DNA of 56,088 nt from an uncultured Prolixibacteraceae bacterium (GTDB taxonomy: Bacteria > Bacteroidota > Bacteroidia > Bacteroidales > Prolixibacteraceae). Below, in pieces: positions 14,935 to 23,950 of the stretch (within the stretch, counting starts at the first letter, position 1; every line of letters begins with the position of its first letter). The translations under genes and the position numbers were made by a program. The notes under the pieces were generated by a model. It had not been told where the DNA came from. It saw only the letters and a list, made by a program, of their open reading frames with translations, and searched no databases. The stretch is taken from positions 1-56,088 of the forward strand of contig CAILJH010000158.1 of NCBI GenBank assembly GCA_903834475.1, read 5' to 3'.

Positions 14935-17664
14935 ATGACAAACAAACTGACTCAAATTGTTGCTCCAAAAGGTAAACTTGTCTTAGCAATAATCACCGCA
15001 CTGCTTCTTCAAATCAACTCCGTATTTGCTCAAACCAATTTAATTACCAACGGCGATTTTGAGAATAAAACTACCGGATGGACCGTTTGGGGAGCCACTC
15101 TTGCAAATACGACTGATAAACACTCCGGCACTTCTGCTGCTTTCGTAAGCAACCGGAAAAATCCCTGGGATGCAATTGCTCAGGATATCAAAAATGTACT
15201 GGTAAATGGAAATTCCTACACCTTGACTGCTTGGGTAAAAATCCCCAAACCTGCAGTTAATTTCAGGGCAACTCTGCATCTTAAGGATGGCATTTCAGAT
15301 TCTTATCATGGGTATTTATGGACAAGCAGTCCGATGATTGGTTCATATGCATTTTATACTGAAACCTTCGCCCTAAACTGGACAGGAAATCTCGCTATTG
15401 CAGATCTTTATTTTGAAACAGAGAGTGTTGGCGGGGTCTATTCCGATTACCTGATTGATGATATACAACTGGTTAAAAACAAACCTGATGTCATTCAGGA
15501 AGGATCAGGATTGAAAGACATCAAGAGTTCGATGTTGATTGGTGGATGCGCAACTGAAGGCAGCAAAACTTACTGGACCAACACAGCAGCAAAAGCCCAG
15601 CTTTTAAAAGATTGCAATACGGTTACGGTGCAGTGCTATCCGATGGTTTGCTGGGACAATGTCAAGCATAATATCTTCCATGTAGGAGATTTCACCAGCA
15701 AGGTGAAGGACATGAAAAAGGAACACATGACTGTAACAGCACATATGTTGTTGGGATGGGACCAGTATTTCCCCGATTGGTATAAAAAGAATGACTTCCC
15801 AGCGGATAGTGTAGAATCCTTTATGAAAAACTGGTTGAAAACGATCATTTCCAACCCGGGTAATGATACCTTGGTTGATGTTTGGAATGTGGTAAACGAG
15901 GCGATAAGCTGGGATGGTAAAGGGGGGTATTGGCCATTATATAATGCAGATTTCAACAGTGCCTGTGAAATGCAGCGAATGGGCTACGAACCTGATGTTT
16001 CAGGATTAACAGGGACAAAATATGTGAATGCACAACACCCGATTTATATCCGGAAGGCATTTGAATATGCCCGGACATTGACTAAAAAGAAACTCGAACT
16101 GAGGGATTCAGGCTTTGAATTTCCTTCCAATGGAGCCAAATACAATGCCTTTTATCAACTGGCAGTTCATCTTAAAAAAATGAATGCCCCGGTTGATGTG
16201 ATTGGATTTCAAACCCACCTCGATCTCGAAACAACTTACGATTGGGAAGCATATACCAACAACATCAAAAGGTATATTCAATTAGGATATGAAGTTAATA
16301 TACCTGAAGTTGACATAGGTGATGTGGCCAAAAACTGGTCGGATTACAAAGCCGGACTGCAAAAGATGCAGTATTATAATCTGGTTACAGCTGCAATCCG
16401 CGGAGGGGCAAGCGAAATGCAAACCTGGGGATTCACCGATGATGGATGGCGTGCCGGACAAAAAGCATTTCCTTATGCCAATAACTTTGAACCAAAACCA
16501 GCCTATTATGGCATTAAGGAAGCATTGACTGATATGAGTTCCATCTTATTTTGGGAAATGGATGCCCCGGCAGACAATAAAATGCCTGATGTGATGAAAT
16601 ATAACAATTTCGGAACGCTCCATAATTTCACCACTCCGGTTATTGTAAACGGCTTCAAATCAAAAGCACTGCAATTTGACGGTATCGATGATTTTATCTC
16701 GACAGGAAAGCTATCGTCCAGTATTTCAGGCAACCTGACCTTTTCATGCTATATTAAAACAACTTCCACCAAGCCGGCCATTATTTCTGATATTCCACAG
16801 GATGGAATTTCAGGATTGAAAATTGGGATGAATGCTGAAGGAAAGATTTACCTGGATGCCGCTGAAGCAGGCCTGGCAGCTAATCTGGTCAGTTCGACCG
16901 TAGTAAATGACAACGCCTGGCATTTCATTGCAATTCAACGCGACAGCCTCACGTTTAGATTGTATGTTGACAGTTCTACTCCAATATCCACCGGGAAGGG
17001 TACTGTTCAGAAATTCGATCAGCTTGCAATTGGGGCAAAGATTGATGGGACATCAGCATTTGAAGGAGCTATCGATGAAGTAAAACTGTATGATTCGGTT
17101 GTTGAAGAAGGAAGTTTTGTCAGAAATTTTGCGCCATTCCCTCCTATGAAACTTTCCCTTCAAACGAATGTTCTTCGGATCAAACTTAGTTGGCTGGATC
17201 AAAGCGCCAATGAAGCAGGTTTTGTGGTTGAACGGAAAACCAAAGATGGCAATTGGGCAGAGCGCGGCAGGGTTGGAGCTAATGTTCTAAGTTTTGTCGA
17301 TGTTCTTGATCAATACAGTACAGAATATTCCTATCGGGTCAGTGCATTTACTACCATAGGCCAATCGATTGGATCCGATCCGATCACTTATGTGACCCCA
17401 AAAGATCCAAAAACGGGAGTTAATGATGATTTCGCAGCATCGCCTGTATTGGTTTATCCAAATCCGGTAAAAGATAAATTTACACTGGGTTCATCGGAAT
17501 CTGTCCGAATAAAAATAGTTGACCTTCAGGGGAAATTGATGCTTGAAAAAAATAATCTACCAACAAATGAAGTTGTTGACATAAACAATTTCGTCCCCGG
17601 AATTTATTTGCTTCAAACCTTTGGCAGTAGAAAAACAAATGTAGTCAAACTAATCAAGAATTAG
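14935..17664 (+). CDS. Divergent GH10 endo-xylanase with CBM and T9SS sorting domain
   Basis: A 909-residue secreted glycoside hydrolase. Order: signal peptide (to SVFAQ, about residue 33), an N-terminal CBM4/9/22-like jelly roll (NLITNGDFENKTTGW to about 180), a GH10 catalytic barrel (about 200-535), a LamG/concanavalin-like domain (about 545-740), an Fn3-like segment (about 745-820), and a C-terminal type IX secretion sorting domain (VYPNPVKDKFTLG, then ending LIKN). The acid/base is E322 in WNVVNEA and the nucleophile E458 in IPEVDIG. Usual -1 subsite motifs are altered: GWDQYFPDW replaces the typical WHSQ-type segment. It is probably exported through T9SS and either released or surface-anchored to cut xylan-like chains. 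Confidence 0.85.
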   Translation: MTNKLTQIVAPKGKLVLAIITALLLQINSVFAQTNLITNGDFENKTTGWTVWGATLANTTDKHSGTSAAFVSNRKNPWDAIAQDIKNVLVNGNSYTLTAWVKIPKPAVNFRATLHLKDGISDSYHGYLWTSSPMIGSYAFYTETFALNWTGNLAIADLYFETESVGGVYSDYLIDDIQLVKNKPDVIQEGSGLKDIKSSMLIGGCATEGSKTYWTNTAAKAQLLKDCNTVTVQCYPMVCWDNVKHNIFHVGDFTSKVKDMKKEHMTVTAHMLLGWDQYFPDWYKKNDFPADSVESFMKNWLKTIISNPGNDTLVDVWNVVNEAISWDGKGGYWPLYNADFNSACEMQRMGYEPDVSGLTGTKYVNAQHPIYIRKAFEYARTLTKKKLELRDSGFEFPSNGAKYNAFYQLAVHLKKMNAPVDVIGFQTHLDLETTYDWEAYTNNIKRYIQLGYEVNIPEVDIGDVAKNWSDYKAGLQKMQYYNLVTAAIRGGASEMQTWGFTDDGWRAGQKAFPYANNFEPKPAYYGIKEALTDMSSILFWEMDAPADNKMPDVMKYNNFGTLHNFTTPVIVNGFKSKALQFDGIDDFISTGKLSSSISGNLTFSCYIKTTSTKPAIISDIPQDGISGLKIGMNAEGKIYLDAAEAGLAANLVSSTVVNDNAWHFIAIQRDSLTFRLYVDSSTPISTGKGTVQKFDQLAIGAKIDGTSAFEGAIDEVKLYDSVVEEGSFVRNFAPFPPMKLSLQTNVLRIKLSWLDQSANEAGFVVERKTKDGNWAERGRVGANVLSFVDVLDQYSTEYSYRVSAFTTIGQSIGSDPITYVTPKDPKTGVNDDFAASPVLVYPNPVKDKFTLGSSESVRIKIVDLQGKLMLEKNNLPTNEVVDINNFVPGIYLLQTFGSRKTNVVKLIKN

Positions 17665-17695
17665 CCACCTTAAAAATATGTACATCTTGTAAACT

Positions 17696-17738
17696 GAATG
17701 GATGGATCAATAACCTTTGATTCATCCATTCGGTTTTT
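17696..17738 (+). terminator. Rho-independent terminator after the xylanase
   Basis: Hairpin with arms GAATGGATG (17696-17704) and CATCCATTC (17723-17731), extended inward by GATCAA/TTGATT, followed by GGTTTTT. The remainder of the 349-base gap to 18013 contains only the promoter-like element at 17972. Confidence 0.85.
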
Positions 17739-17971
17739 CAAATTTAACCTACTTATAATCAAACTCTTAATTATTATTTTAGATTCATCTCGAAGATCTG
17801 TTCCATTTTTTTTTCTGGAACGAAAACTTTTCATCTTTTATTTAGTTTAAATGGCAGGTTAAATTCAACATGAATTCCGTTGAAATAAAGTTTTCCGGAA
17901 AGAATACTTATCCGACTGAAACAAAGTTTACCCGCCAATAACAAGGCGAAATTCATTTCTGATGTTTTTCT

Positions 17972-17979
17972 TAAGTTTG
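17972..17979 (+). promoter_or_regulatory. Bacteroidota-type -7 promoter element
   Basis: TAAGTTTG matches TAnnTTTG and lies 34 bases before the DUF4337 gene, in a gap that begins with a strong terminator, so a new promoter is expected here. Confidence 0.45.
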
Positions 17980-18013
17980 CGGCAAAATCTGTTTAATTAA
18001 AAACCATAAAATA

Positions 18014-18565
18014 ATGGCTGAAGATAAAAAAGAAAAATGGATGAATTACCTGGCTATGACCACGGTAATATTTGCAGTTTGCGCCACATTATCAACTTTT
18101 AAAGGTGGTGGATATGGAAGCAAGGCCTTGTTAAACCAAACGCAGGCCTCCGATCAATGGGCATTTTATGAGTCGAAAAGCATCAAAAGTGCATTGACAA
18201 AAAATCAAAAGGATAATCTGGAACTTCAAAAGGAATTATTAACCGTTGAAACGCATTCTAAAGAAGATGTCGCAAAATATGATGTCAAACTTTCACTTTA
18301 CGAAGAGGAAATCAAACGATACGAAGTTGAAAAAGCAGCAATAAGGGCGAAGGCAGAAGCATTTCAGAAAGACCGTGATGTTTGCCAGGAACATGGCGCA
18401 CAATTCGGTCTGGCTATTATTTTCCTTCAGGTTACCATTCTATTGTCTTCCATTGCCGGATTGCTCAAAAAGAAACCCGTTTGGTATCTCAGTTTAGGAA
18501 TTGGAGTTATTGGAATAGTATTTTTCATGGACGGATTCCTGTTGTTTCTGAAAGCTTTTATTTAA
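18014..18565 (+). CDS. DUF4337-family membrane protein
   Basis: A 183-residue membrane protein. One N-terminal hydrophobic segment (LAMTTVIFAVCATLSTF) is followed by SKALLNQTQASDQWAFYE, typical of DUF4337, then a charged coiled-coil-like stretch (about residues 60-125), and two closely spaced transmembrane segments at the C-terminus (LAIIFLQVTILLSSIAGLL and LSLGIGVIGIVFFMDGFLL). Function is unknown for the family. It stands alone between a terminator-promoter gap and another terminator, so it is probably monocistronic. Confidence 0.85.
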   Translation: MAEDKKEKWMNYLAMTTVIFAVCATLSTFKGGGYGSKALLNQTQASDQWAFYESKSIKSALTKNQKDNLELQKELLTVETHSKEDVAKYDVKLSLYEEEIKRYEVEKAAIRAKAEAFQKDRDVCQEHGAQFGLAIIFLQVTILLSSIAGLLKKKPVWYLSLGIGVIGIVFFMDGFLLFLKAFI

Positions 18566-18731
18566 TCCTACTTCGGGTTTCTGGGCTAAAAACTGTTTCG
18601 GTTTCCACCTATCCAATGCACCTATTTGAAAAAGCCTAAAGATAAATCATTATAAAATTTCAAAAAAATTAAAGCAATACAAAAATCGCTAAAGAAGCTG
18701 TAACTTATTCATATACTTGAGAATATAATAA

Positions 18732-18765
18732 AACGCACTCCGGAAAACCGAAGTGCGTTCTTTTT
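18732..18765 (+). terminator. Rho-independent terminator after the DUF4337 gene
   Basis: Arms AACGCACT (18732-18739) and AGTGCGTT (18752-18759), with an inner CGG/CCG pair around an AAAA loop and one mismatch, then C and TTTTT. Nothing else is seen in the 319-base gap 18566-18884. Confidence 0.85.
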
Positions 18766-18884
18766 CATCCAAATCCGTTGATATTGAAATCAGTTCGGGC
18801 AAAAATTAATATGCACATTTATACCTATTGACTTTTTTGTCATAAATCCGTAAATTTAATTCTACGAACAAATAGAGTCAGGAA

Positions 18885-20318
18885 GTGAAAAATTCACCTA
18901 TTCTCGATGACAAAGTCCGGGCAAACAGTAAAAGGGTTTTGCTGCTTTTTCCGCCATTTCATGAATTTTTGTATGGTGAGAATTGGAAGAAGTCTGAAAG
19001 TCCATTTCCTCCGTTGGGGTTACTTTATCTCGCTACGCCTTTGATCAAAGCAGGATACCAGGTATCGATAACAGACTTTCAGATTGATCATTTGGATAAA
19101 TCACAGTATTTCAATAGCTTTCGAAATACTGATTACATTCTGATTTCCTGTTTTACTTTTGCTTACAATGTCATTCAGAAGATAATAGCTGACATAAAAA
19201 ACACCAACGATAAAGCAGTAATCATTTGTGGTGGTCCTCATTGTAATGAAACTAATCTACCAATTGAAAACTCGGATGTTACTGTCATTGGTGAGGCTGA
19301 TCTGATGATTGTTGAACTACTGAAATTAATTTCAGGAAACAAATCGCTGTCCGAAGTACCCGGAATATTCTACCGGAAGAATGGTCAGCTAATAAAAAAT
19401 TCCGGAATCCATACGGTTGGAAGCCTTGACTCCGTTGATCCTCCATCATTTGATTTGATTGAAGGCAAAAGATATGGATACATTTATGGTGTACAATTGA
19501 AGCAGATGTTTCCGATTATTACAACCAGGGGCTGTCCTTTCATTTGTACCTTTTGTACGTTTCAAAATGTAAAATACAGGGAAAGATCGGTTGAAAATGT
19601 GATTCAGGAATTAAAAATCAGAGCAGCAGAAGGAGCAAAATATATCGTTTTCTGCGATGACAATTTTTTGTTGAACAAAAACAGGGTCAATGCCATATTA
19701 GACAGTATTATTCTAAATAAATTCCAGTTCAAAATAATCATCCAGGGAAGGGTAGATCTCATTAATTATGACTTGTGTCTGAAGATGAAACAAGCCCATG
19801 TAATCGTACTAATTTTTGGAATTGAAAGTATAAATCAGGATGTTCTCAATTTCTACAAGAAGAAAACAACTGTTGAAAAAATTACAGAAGTCATTGAAAC
19901 AGCGAATCGACTGGGTATTATTACATCGAGTGGCCTGATTATTGGTGCCCCGATGGAAAAAATGGAACATTTCAAAAATACGATCAGATTCTTCCGGAAG
20001 GTTCCACAGGATTTCCTCAATGTAAACATTTTACGCTATCAGTATCCTTCACCGCTATGGATTGAGGCCAACAAAAGCGGGCTGATTGCTGATGACCAGA
20101 AGTTTGTTTACGCCAATGAAAAGCTGTCCAATTTTTCGTACGAAGAATTATTGAAAATCCAAAAAATGATCATCAAAGCGTTTTACAACAACCCGGAAAG
20201 AATTAGGCGATTTGTCTATAAATTGTCGAAGCATTTGGGATTACGGATGATTTTCAAAATCGTTATGTTTTACCTCGGTGAAAAAATCTACCGGCCTCCT
20301 CAGGAAATACACAAATAG
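18885..20318 (+). CDS. B12-binding radical SAM protein
   Basis: A 477-residue enzyme with an N-terminal cobalamin-binding-type domain (about residues 15-150: VLLLFPPFHEF, SPFPPLGLLYLATPL, ICGGPHCNE and VIGEAD) and a radical SAM domain whose [4Fe-4S] cysteines are C217, C221 and C224 in RGCPFICTFC. The start is GTG at 18885, preceded by an AGGAAG stretch that could act as a ribosome-binding site. Such enzymes methylate or rearrange unactivated carbons in lipids, pigments or natural products. No biosynthetic partner genes are adjacent, so the substrate is unknown. It stands alone between the terminator at 18732 and the helicase gene. Confidence 0.9.
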   Translation: MKNSPILDDKVRANSKRVLLLFPPFHEFLYGENWKKSESPFPPLGLLYLATPLIKAGYQVSITDFQIDHLDKSQYFNSFRNTDYILISCFTFAYNVIQKIIADIKNTNDKAVIICGGPHCNETNLPIENSDVTVIGEADLMIVELLKLISGNKSLSEVPGIFYRKNGQLIKNSGIHTVGSLDSVDPPSFDLIEGKRYGYIYGVQLKQMFPIITTRGCPFICTFCTFQNVKYRERSVENVIQELKIRAAEGAKYIVFCDDNFLLNKNRVNAILDSIILNKFQFKIIIQGRVDLINYDLCLKMKQAHVIVLIFGIESINQDVLNFYKKKTTVEKITEVIETANRLGIITSSGLIIGAPMEKMEHFKNTIRFFRKVPQDFLNVNILRYQYPSPLWIEANKSGLIADDQKFVYANEKLSNFSYEELLKIQKMIIKAFYNNPERIRRFVYKLSKHLGLRMIFKIVMFYLGEKIYRPPQEIHK

Positions 20319-20394
20319 AAACGAAAAACCAGCACCTTAATCTTACAAATTCCTTCATCAAATTAGTTAGAAACTGACCTTCCAAATTGACTGA

Positions 20395-20553
20395 AGTTCA
20401 TGTAAGCAGCTTGAAAGATATGGTTTAGCGCAAAATCATTTTGGTGATATAATGAAAGGATATTGCCATGTGGTATTAAATATGGTAAATAAAAAAGAGA
20501 TTTCGCCAAAAGAATCACGTGCAAACCTTATCTTTGGTATTAAGATAAACTAA
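20395..20553 (+). pseudogene. Possible short gene or gene remnant upstream of the helicase
   Basis: A stop-free frame of 52 codons ending in TAA at 20551, with an internal ATG at 20452. It reads like real protein (QLERYGLAQNHFGDIMKGY, then EISPKESRANLIFGIKIN) rather than random AT-rich sequence, but lacks a good start for the full frame. It is 44 bases upstream of the helicase gene. I cannot name it; it may be the tail of a lost neighbour in a defence locus. Confidence 0.3.
20529..20536 (+). promoter_or_regulatory. Bacteroidota-type -7 promoter element
   Basis: TATCTTTG fits TAnnTTTG exactly, 61 bases before the helicase ATG. It lies inside the possible remnant frame, so it could be coincidental. 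Confidence 0.35.
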
Positions 20554-20597
20554 TCTTTGAATATAATAGCTTCAACCACCTCTAACCCTGAATTGCA

Positions 20598-23378
20598 ATG
20601 CATACTGACTCAAAAAAACTTTTGGAAATAAACTCTTGGAATGACTTCTTCTCCTATGCAAACACACTGCACGAAAAAGGAAAAGGTGACATTTTTGAGT
20701 ATCTGACAAAACTAATTTTAATCACAAAACCAGAGTACCGCTTAATGCTGAAAAATGTTTGGATTCAGCAAGAAGGCATCCCAAAAGAGATTAGAGAAAA
20801 AGTTAATCTTCCAACTACCGATGAAGGTATTGACATTGTAGCTGAAACTTTCACAGGAGAATATTGGGCGATTCAATGCAAATTCAAAGGTCAAAATCAA
20901 ACTCCGACCTATAAAGAACTTTCAACTTTTGGCAACCTTGCCAATAATTACTGCAAAAACATCTCACTTGCCTTGCTGGTCCATACCGGAGAAAATGGGG
21001 TAAGAAAAAGAAAACTACTCGGAGACAATTATTCTGAGATAGGACTTGAATTCTGGCTTGGTTTAAATGCTGAAGATTGGGAAAGGATTCATAAGCAACT
21101 CAAAGGGCAATCGGTCCGACCGTTACCAAAAATTCCCCGACCTCATCAGGAAAAAGCCATAAAAAGTGCAACTCGGCATTTCATTAAAAACAAAGCACGA
21201 AGGGGGCGATTAATCATGCCCTGTGCTACAGGGAAAAGCCTAACGGCCTTTTGGATTGCCCATGCATTGGATGCAAAATCAATAATTGTGGCAGTTCCAA
21301 GTTTGGCATTAATCAAACAAAGTTTGGAGGACTGGACAAGGGAATTTGTCGCTCATAAGGAGGAACCAAAACCAAAATGGCTGGTAATATGTAGTGATGA
21401 ATCAACTGCCAAACTTGACAAAGATGAATTTGTTTCAGATGCACATTCAATGGGTATTCCAACAACTACTAACGTTGAAGTCATCAGTGCATTTTTGAAT
21501 GATAACCATATCGGAAGAAAGGTCATTTTTACAACATATCAGAGTAGCGACAAACTGGCACAAGCCTCAAGAAAATGTAAATATAGGTTTGATTTGGCGA
21601 TATTGGATGAGGCACATAAAACGGTAGGCATAAAGTCTAAAGCATTTGCAACTCTAATAACGGATAAAAACATTTCGGTATCAAAAAGGATGTTCATGAC
21701 TGCCACAGAAAGAGTGATGCGAGGAAGCAATGATGAGGTCTACAGCATGGATGATGAAGCCATCTATGGAGGTTTGTTTCATCAACTCACATTCAAAGAA
21801 GCGATTCAATCTGAACCTCCGATTATTTGTGATTACAAGGTGCTGACAATAACAGTTACCAACGATGAAATAAAGCAACTGATTGCCAAAAATAAATTAC
21901 TGACCGATAGAGATGAAAAACTTGAAGAACAGGAGGCACAATCTTTGGCATCAGCAATTGCATTGAGAAAAGCAACACATAAATATGGCATTAAACATGC
22001 TATTTCTTTTCACAGAAGCATCAAGTGTGCTTATGACTTTGCCGATCTCCATGATTTCCTGAATTCTGGAAATCTTGACGATATAATACTTAGTTCCAGT
22101 CATATTTCAAGCAAGAAGTCTGCTGGAGAAAGAGCAAGGCTGTTGAATGATTTCGCACATGAACGACTTGCATTGATGACCAATGCCCGATGCCTGACCG
22201 AAGGAGTGGATGTGCCTGCCATTGATTGCGTATTGTTTGCCGATCCTAAACAAAGTATTGTTGATATTGTGCAGGCTTCTGGAAGGGCAATGAGACCTTA
22301 TGAAGGTAAAGAGTGCGGTTATATCATGTTGCCATTAATAGTACCTGATGGTGTAAATTTTGATGAATTTACTGATTCAACTCCCTTCAAAGCTGTTGCA
22401 AGGATTATTTCTGCACTTTCAACACAGGATGAAGGGATTGCAGAAGAGTTTAAAATTACGACTTCTGGAAAGGAAAGTGGAGGTGAACGAAAGATTATAT
22501 TCGAAGGGACAATTCCAGTTGGAATGCATATAGACTTGGGTAGTTTTGCTGAAAAAATAAATGCTAAAATATGGGAAAGAGCAAGCAAGTTAAATTGGAG
22601 GCCATTTATTGAAGCAAGAGCATTCGTGCGTAAACTAAACCTCAAGGGTACGCAAGATTGGGTAGATTATTGCAAGTCTGGAGGAAGACCTCCTGATATC
22701 CCAGCAGCACCATATATCAGATATAAAGGAAAAGGTTGGAAAAATTGGAGTGATTGGGTAGGTACACATCGATCTGGTAAAAATGAAATTTACCTTCCAT
22801 TCAGTGAAGCCAGAGATTTTACTCAAAAGTTAGGCTTGAAAGGTCTTCGATTTTGGAAAAAATAGAGAGTATCTATTAAAAAGCCTATTAACATACCAAC
22901 AAGACCAGAAAAGATATATGAAACTGATGGTTGGGCTGGATATGGAGATTGGCTGGGAACTGGCAATAAACCATACGCTGAAAGAACATATCGTTCATTT
23001 GAAGAGGCAAAAGCTTTTGTACACGCGCTTAAGTTAAAAACTTATCCAGAATGGAGGAAGTATACCAAATCAAAAGAAATGCCAAAAGATATCCCAAATT
23101 CACCACTTAATTATTACAAGGATACAGGATGGAAAGATTGCGGTGACTGGTTAGGAACTGGTTCAATTTATAGGGGAATTACAGGAAATAGAATGTATCT
23201 TCCTTTTGAAGAGGCAAGAGCATTCGTACATACATTAAACATCCAAAACATAGAAGATTGGAATAATTACTGTCAATCAGAGAATAAACCACTAAATATT
23301 CCACCAAAACCACAATCCTATTACAGAGGTAAAGGCTGGTCAAATTGGGAAGATTGGCTTGGAATTAAAATGAAATAG
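20598..23378 (+). pseudogene. Mrr-nuclease/DEAH helicase with integrase-type repeats, interrupted by one amber codon
   Basis: The main frame (20598-22865, 755 residues) has an N-terminal Mrr-like nuclease domain with D79 in GIDIVAE and the Q93-C94-K95 pair, then an SF2 helicase: Walker A lysine K213 in ATGKS, DEAH from D337, MTATE, and motif VI QASGRAMRP. From residue 672 it enters repeats of about 66 residues with the core GWxxWxDWLGTG, like the phage-integrase repeat unit (INT_rpt). A TAG at 22863-22865 stops it in repeat 2. The same frame continues through 22866-23378 with the rest of repeat 2 and two more repeats, then a terminator. The residues before the stop may still make a working nuclease-helicase. 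A phage or plasmid defence role is likely but inferred. The gene is AT-rich compared with its neighbours. Confidence 0.75.
22611..23375 (+). repeat. Four tandem protein-coding repeats (INT_rpt-like)
   Basis: Repeat units begin at 22611, 22806, 23004 and 23211, about 195-207 bases each. Each encodes EA(R/K)xF, a tryptophan, KxxY near position 20, a DIP/NIP stretch, and GWxxxxDWLGTG (the last copy ends GIKMK). In unit 2 the tyrosine codon is TAG. Repeats of this kind are known from phage integrases; here they are attached to a helicase. Confidence 0.8.
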
Positions 23379-23393
23379 AAATCACCAAAAGAA

Positions 23394-23428
23394 GAAAGCA
23401 CCCTGGTTTACCGAAGTGCTTTCTTTTT
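23394..23428. terminator. Bidirectional terminator between helicase gene and tRNA cluster
   Basis: Perfect 8-bp arms GAAAGCAC (23394-23401) and GTGCTTTC (23416-23423), followed by TTTTT on the plus strand. On the minus strand the same hairpin is followed by TTCTTTT, so it can also end the tRNA transcript. Its place after the second stop (23378), rather than after the amber, supports one original reading frame. Confidence 0.8.
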
Positions 23429-23431
23429 ATG

Positions 23432-23504
<73 letters not shown>

Positions 23505-23537
23505 AATAAATTTTCTGAACTGAATTTTCCAAGAAAG

Positions 23538-23620
23538 TACCCGGAGCGGGACTTGAACCCGCACAACCAATGGTCACAAGATTTTAAGTCTTGCGTGTCT
23601 ACCGATTCCACCATCCGGGC
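23538..23620 (-). tRNA. tRNA-Leu (TAA)
   Basis: An 83-nt class II tRNA. Acceptor GCCCGGA pairs with TCCGGGT (a G-U at the first pair), discriminator A, anticodon stem CAAGA/TCTTG around loop CTTAAAA with anticodon TAA, a long variable arm, and the T arm GGTTCAAGTCC. CCA is not encoded. Middle gene of the cluster. Confidence 0.95.
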
Positions 23621-23632
23621 TTCCTTAAAAAG

Positions 23633-23705
<73 letters not shown>

Positions 23706-23734
23706 AATAATATTTTAAACGCCTCCTTAAAAAG

Positions 23735-23841
23735 AACGAGAAAAGAAACTCCCTGCCCGCCTATCGGCTTGTCAGGCGGGGAACTCGCGACCCCGACCTT
23801 GGCATCCCGAGTACTCGGGACTCCAACTGAGCTATTCTCGC
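23735..23841 (-). pseudogene. tRNA-Gly (GCC) gene broken by two palindromic insertions
   Basis: The two ends and middle match the neighbouring tRNA-Gly, but two palindromic segments disrupt it. A 29-base CCTGCC...GGCGGG hairpin at 23752-23780 sits in the T loop. A perfect 16-base palindrome, TCCCGAGTACTCGGGA, at 23805-23820 replaces about 13 bases covering half of the anticodon stem and part of the D arm. It cannot fold as a tRNA. It is the promoter-proximal member of the cluster. Confidence 0.9.
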
Positions 23842-23888
23842 AAAAAGTGTTTTGAACGTACTGTTTAATGCCTTTTTCAACAGCGATG

Positions 23889-23919
23889 CAAATATAGTCC
23901 TATTTTTTCTTTCTCCAAA
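23889..23919 (-). promoter_or_regulatory. Promoter of the tRNA cluster
   Basis: On the minus strand, TTTG (23916-23919) and TATATTTG (23889-23896) fit the Bacteroidota -33 and -7 elements with a 19-bp spacer, and lie 47 bases upstream of the first (broken) tRNA. This is the best-formed promoter seen in the window. Confidence 0.75.
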
Positions 23920-23950
23920 AAAAGCAAAAACTTTAGCCCGTTTTCGCTGC

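Noticed and set aside
20598-23378. Site-specific integrase or mobile island marker
   Set aside because: The repeats resemble those of phage integrases, but no tyrosine or serine recombinase catalytic region is present and no attachment-site duplication next to the tRNAs was seen.
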